This document shows positions 62,491 through 64,000 of a stretch of DNA of 64,000 bases, piece after piece. Made by a program: the position numbers and the translations under genes. The notes under the pieces were generated by a model that saw only the letters and a list, made by a program, of their open reading frames with translations, had not been told where the DNA came from and did no database searches. Each line of letters opens with the position of its first letter. Position 1 is the stretch's first letter. The stretch comes from an uncultured Flavobacteriaceae bacterium. GTDB taxonomy: Bacteria > Bacteroidota > Bacteroidia > Flavobacteriales > Flavobacteriaceae. The DNA is taken from the NCBI GenBank assembly GCA_947494715.1, contig CANLWG010000010.1:124001-188000 (forward strand), written 5' to 3'.

Positions 62491-63571
62491 ATGTCCAAAC
62501 GGAACGAACATCAAACGCTAATAGAAAATATCATCTTGATATTGCTTTTTGTTGCCGGAGCCAATTTTTTCATTTTCTTGAAAATGACAGGTATTGAAAA
62601 CCCAGCCATAGTAATTAATTCAAGGATAAGCGAGCCTTCTTCGATATTGCATTTACGGATAAGTATCGGAGGCGCTGTAATAGGGATGCTTATTCTATGG
62701 TATGAGTCCTACATACACCCCAAAGTGACCAAACGTTTTTCATCATTGCTTTTTAGAAGATTGGTCTGGCAAGTGGGTGTGGCCTTCATTATTCTGATTC
62801 CCATATTTGTGCTGAATATTTTTTTTGGAATCGTCGAAAACGACTATTCCTTGGAAATGGCCATCAAGGAATCCATAGGATTTATAGCTACTGGACTCTT
62901 TTTGTCCTTTTTTGTTTATTACTATTTTTTAAGTATCCTGGTGAGTTTTTTGCGCCGTTTGCACAAGAGTTTTGGGCAGCATGTTTTTTACAATTATCTT
63001 ATAGGAAGGTATACGGAGCCTCTGGAAGAAAATCGAACTTTCTTTTTTTTAGATTTAAATGATTCAACCCGCATCGCCGAGGAACCGGGACATGTAAAAT
63101 ATAGCCGGTTCCTGAATCGCTGTTTTGATGACATTATCAATGCGGTAAAGGAATACGAGTATGATATTTATCAATTCGTTGGCGATGAAGTAGTGCTTAC
63201 CTGGCCTGCTTCACAGAACGACAAGGGGCAGGCTGTGCACATGTATTTGGCTATAAAAAATCAGTTCCGACTTTTTGATAGTCTATATCGAACAAAGTTG
63301 GCGTCCGACCCTTTTTTAAGGCAGCCATTAGTACGGGCAAGGTTACGGCAACCCTGGTTGGAGGCAAGACAAAAAACATAGCCTATCACGGGGATGTACT
63401 TAATACGACCGCCAGACTTTTAGGCCTTTGTAAAAATATAGAAGAGATATTCTTTTTACCCAATTTTATTTAAAATCCTTAGCACACCCTTTTTTTGAAC
63501 ATAAGCTTATCGCTACCTTAAAATTAAGGGGCAAGTCCAATGAAAGTAAGGTATATGCTATAAAGAACTAA
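62491..63571 (+). pseudogene. Membrane class III adenylate/guanylate cyclase, frame broken twice
   Basis: The N-terminal part codes for about four membrane helices (residues to about 165) and a class III cyclase domain starting at FFLDLNDSTRIAEE, with the metal-loop VGDEVVLTW present. The first frame stops at 63381, but the homologous continuation (TGKVTATLVGGKTKNIAYHG core) appears in the -1 frame from about 63318 and ends at 63473. A further -1 shift near 63452-63467 restores the C-terminus (LKLRGKSNESKVYAIKN) to a stop at 63571. The two shifts fall in T-runs. It could be a decaying gene, two homopolymer sequencing errors, or frameshifting; full length would be about 360 residues. Confidence 0.8.
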
Positions 63572-63633
63572 AACAAAACTGAAATCCGGATGGATAAAAG
63601 AAATCATATCAAAACGAAACCTAAAGGATTCCT

Positions 63634-64000
63634 TTAATCTATCAAACCAAAAAAACGCGGTAACCAAAGGGAGATTTCACCAAAATAAGTGATGACCAAT
63701 AAAATCAAGACCATAGCGCCCAATAAAGGTAACAAGGGGCGTATAACCTTGGTAACCGGAACTTTGGCCACACCACTTCCCACAAAAAGTAAGGTTCCCA
63801 CAGGTGGGGTACATACCCCGATACAAAGGTTAAGCACAATGACCATTCCAAATTGTACGGGATGCATCCCCAAGGCCATCGCCACGGGCAGAAAAATTGG
63901 TGTAAAAATAAGAACGGCAGGAGTCATGTCCATAAAAGTACCCACGATCAGCAAAGTAATATTGATCAATAAAAGAACCAAAAAGGGGTTGTTTACGGAT
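63634..64000 (-). CDS. TRAP transporter large permease (DctM type), 3' part
   Basis: The C-terminal 120 or so residues of a TRAP dicarboxylate-type large permease on the minus strand; the frame is open to the right window edge. It shows several membrane helices and the conserved segment LNLCIGVCTPPVGTLLFVG, a DctM signature. The rest of the gene, and any small permease and SBP genes, lie beyond the window. Confidence 0.92.
   Translation of the reverse strand, partial: SVNNPFLVLLLINITLLIVGTFMDMTPAVLIFTPIFLPVAMALGMHPVQFGMVIVLNLCIGVCTPPVGTLLFVGSGVAKVPVTKVIRPLLPLLGAMVLILLVITYFGEISLWLPRFFGLID

Noticed and set aside
1-64000. CRISPR array, phage, integrase or toxin-antitoxin system
   Set aside because: No regularly spaced repeats, no transposase, integrase or nuclease genes and no small paired toxin-antitoxin reading frames were found on either strand.

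Overview
The window reads as a chromosomal segment of a marine-type Flavobacteriaceae bacterium (Bacteroidota; relatives such as Zobellia, Maribacter or Arenibacter are plausible, but the genus cannot be fixed from sequence alone). The reasons are an A+T-rich background, genes without Shine-Dalgarno sequences, repeated TAnnTTTG promoter boxes (the Bacteroidota -7 element), many Cys lipoproteins, a TonB-dependent receptor with a carboxypeptidase-like N-terminal domain, and families largely confined to this phylum (OstA-like, DUF6452/DUF6048, CCC-motif proteins). There are no rRNA or tRNA genes, CRISPR arrays, transposases or phage genes. Most of the window is housekeeping, with two accessory-looking stretches.

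Layout. 1-14 kb: the end of a CAAX protease, a (p)ppGpp synthetase/hydrolase, a Fur-family regulator, adenylosuccinate synthase, a DUF1080 lipoprotein paired with a Tat-exported Gfo/Idh/MocA oxidoreductase, an OstA-like protein, a class III aminotransferase, a TPR protein, two tandem DUF368 proteins and shikimate dehydrogenase. 14-17 kb: a DUF349 protein whose N-terminus is built of four 123-bp repeats. 17-33 kb: mostly small single enzymes and regulators (an alpha/beta hydrolase, an AraC-DUF5367-DUF1772-NmrA cassette, a beta-propeller protein, SDR, DUF1801, VOC, RsgA, an aldo/keto reductase, a TolB-like protein, a DJ-1/HxlR divergent pair, a cyclase-family protein and two cupins).

33-36 kb (minus strand): a coiled-coil protein and ZapA, then a 170-nt rod-shaped RNA that looks like 6S RNA, then RNase Y. 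36-44 kb: an M23 peptidase plus a TonB-dependent receptor, a cysteine desulfurase, an Smr protein and a DUF2752/CCC-motif membrane cluster. 44-54 kb: ornithine aminotransferase, an ECF sigma factor with a DUF6768 membrane protein, an RlmD-DUF6452-DUF6048 unit, a THUMP methyltransferase, a ZIP transporter, an amino-acid permease and an O-methyltransferase.

55-62.5 kb is the clearest functional system: a TetR regulator followed by TolC, HlyD, two ABC ATPases, a DUF2141 protein and two ABC-2 permeases, probably one tripartite exporter. Two 16-bp TTAACCA-N2-TGGTTAA operators overlap or flank its predicted promoter. Next comes a membrane class III nucleotide cyclase whose frame is broken twice, both times by -1 at T-runs. 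The window ends in a TRAP transporter permease.

I did not find an obviously new defence or mobile system. The items most worth following up are the 6S-like RNA, the doubly frameshifted cyclase, the TetR operator pair, the 178-bp inverted-repeat element at 44.7 kb, a possible alternative-pairing leader inside the exporter operon, and the recent-looking repeats in the DUF349 gene.
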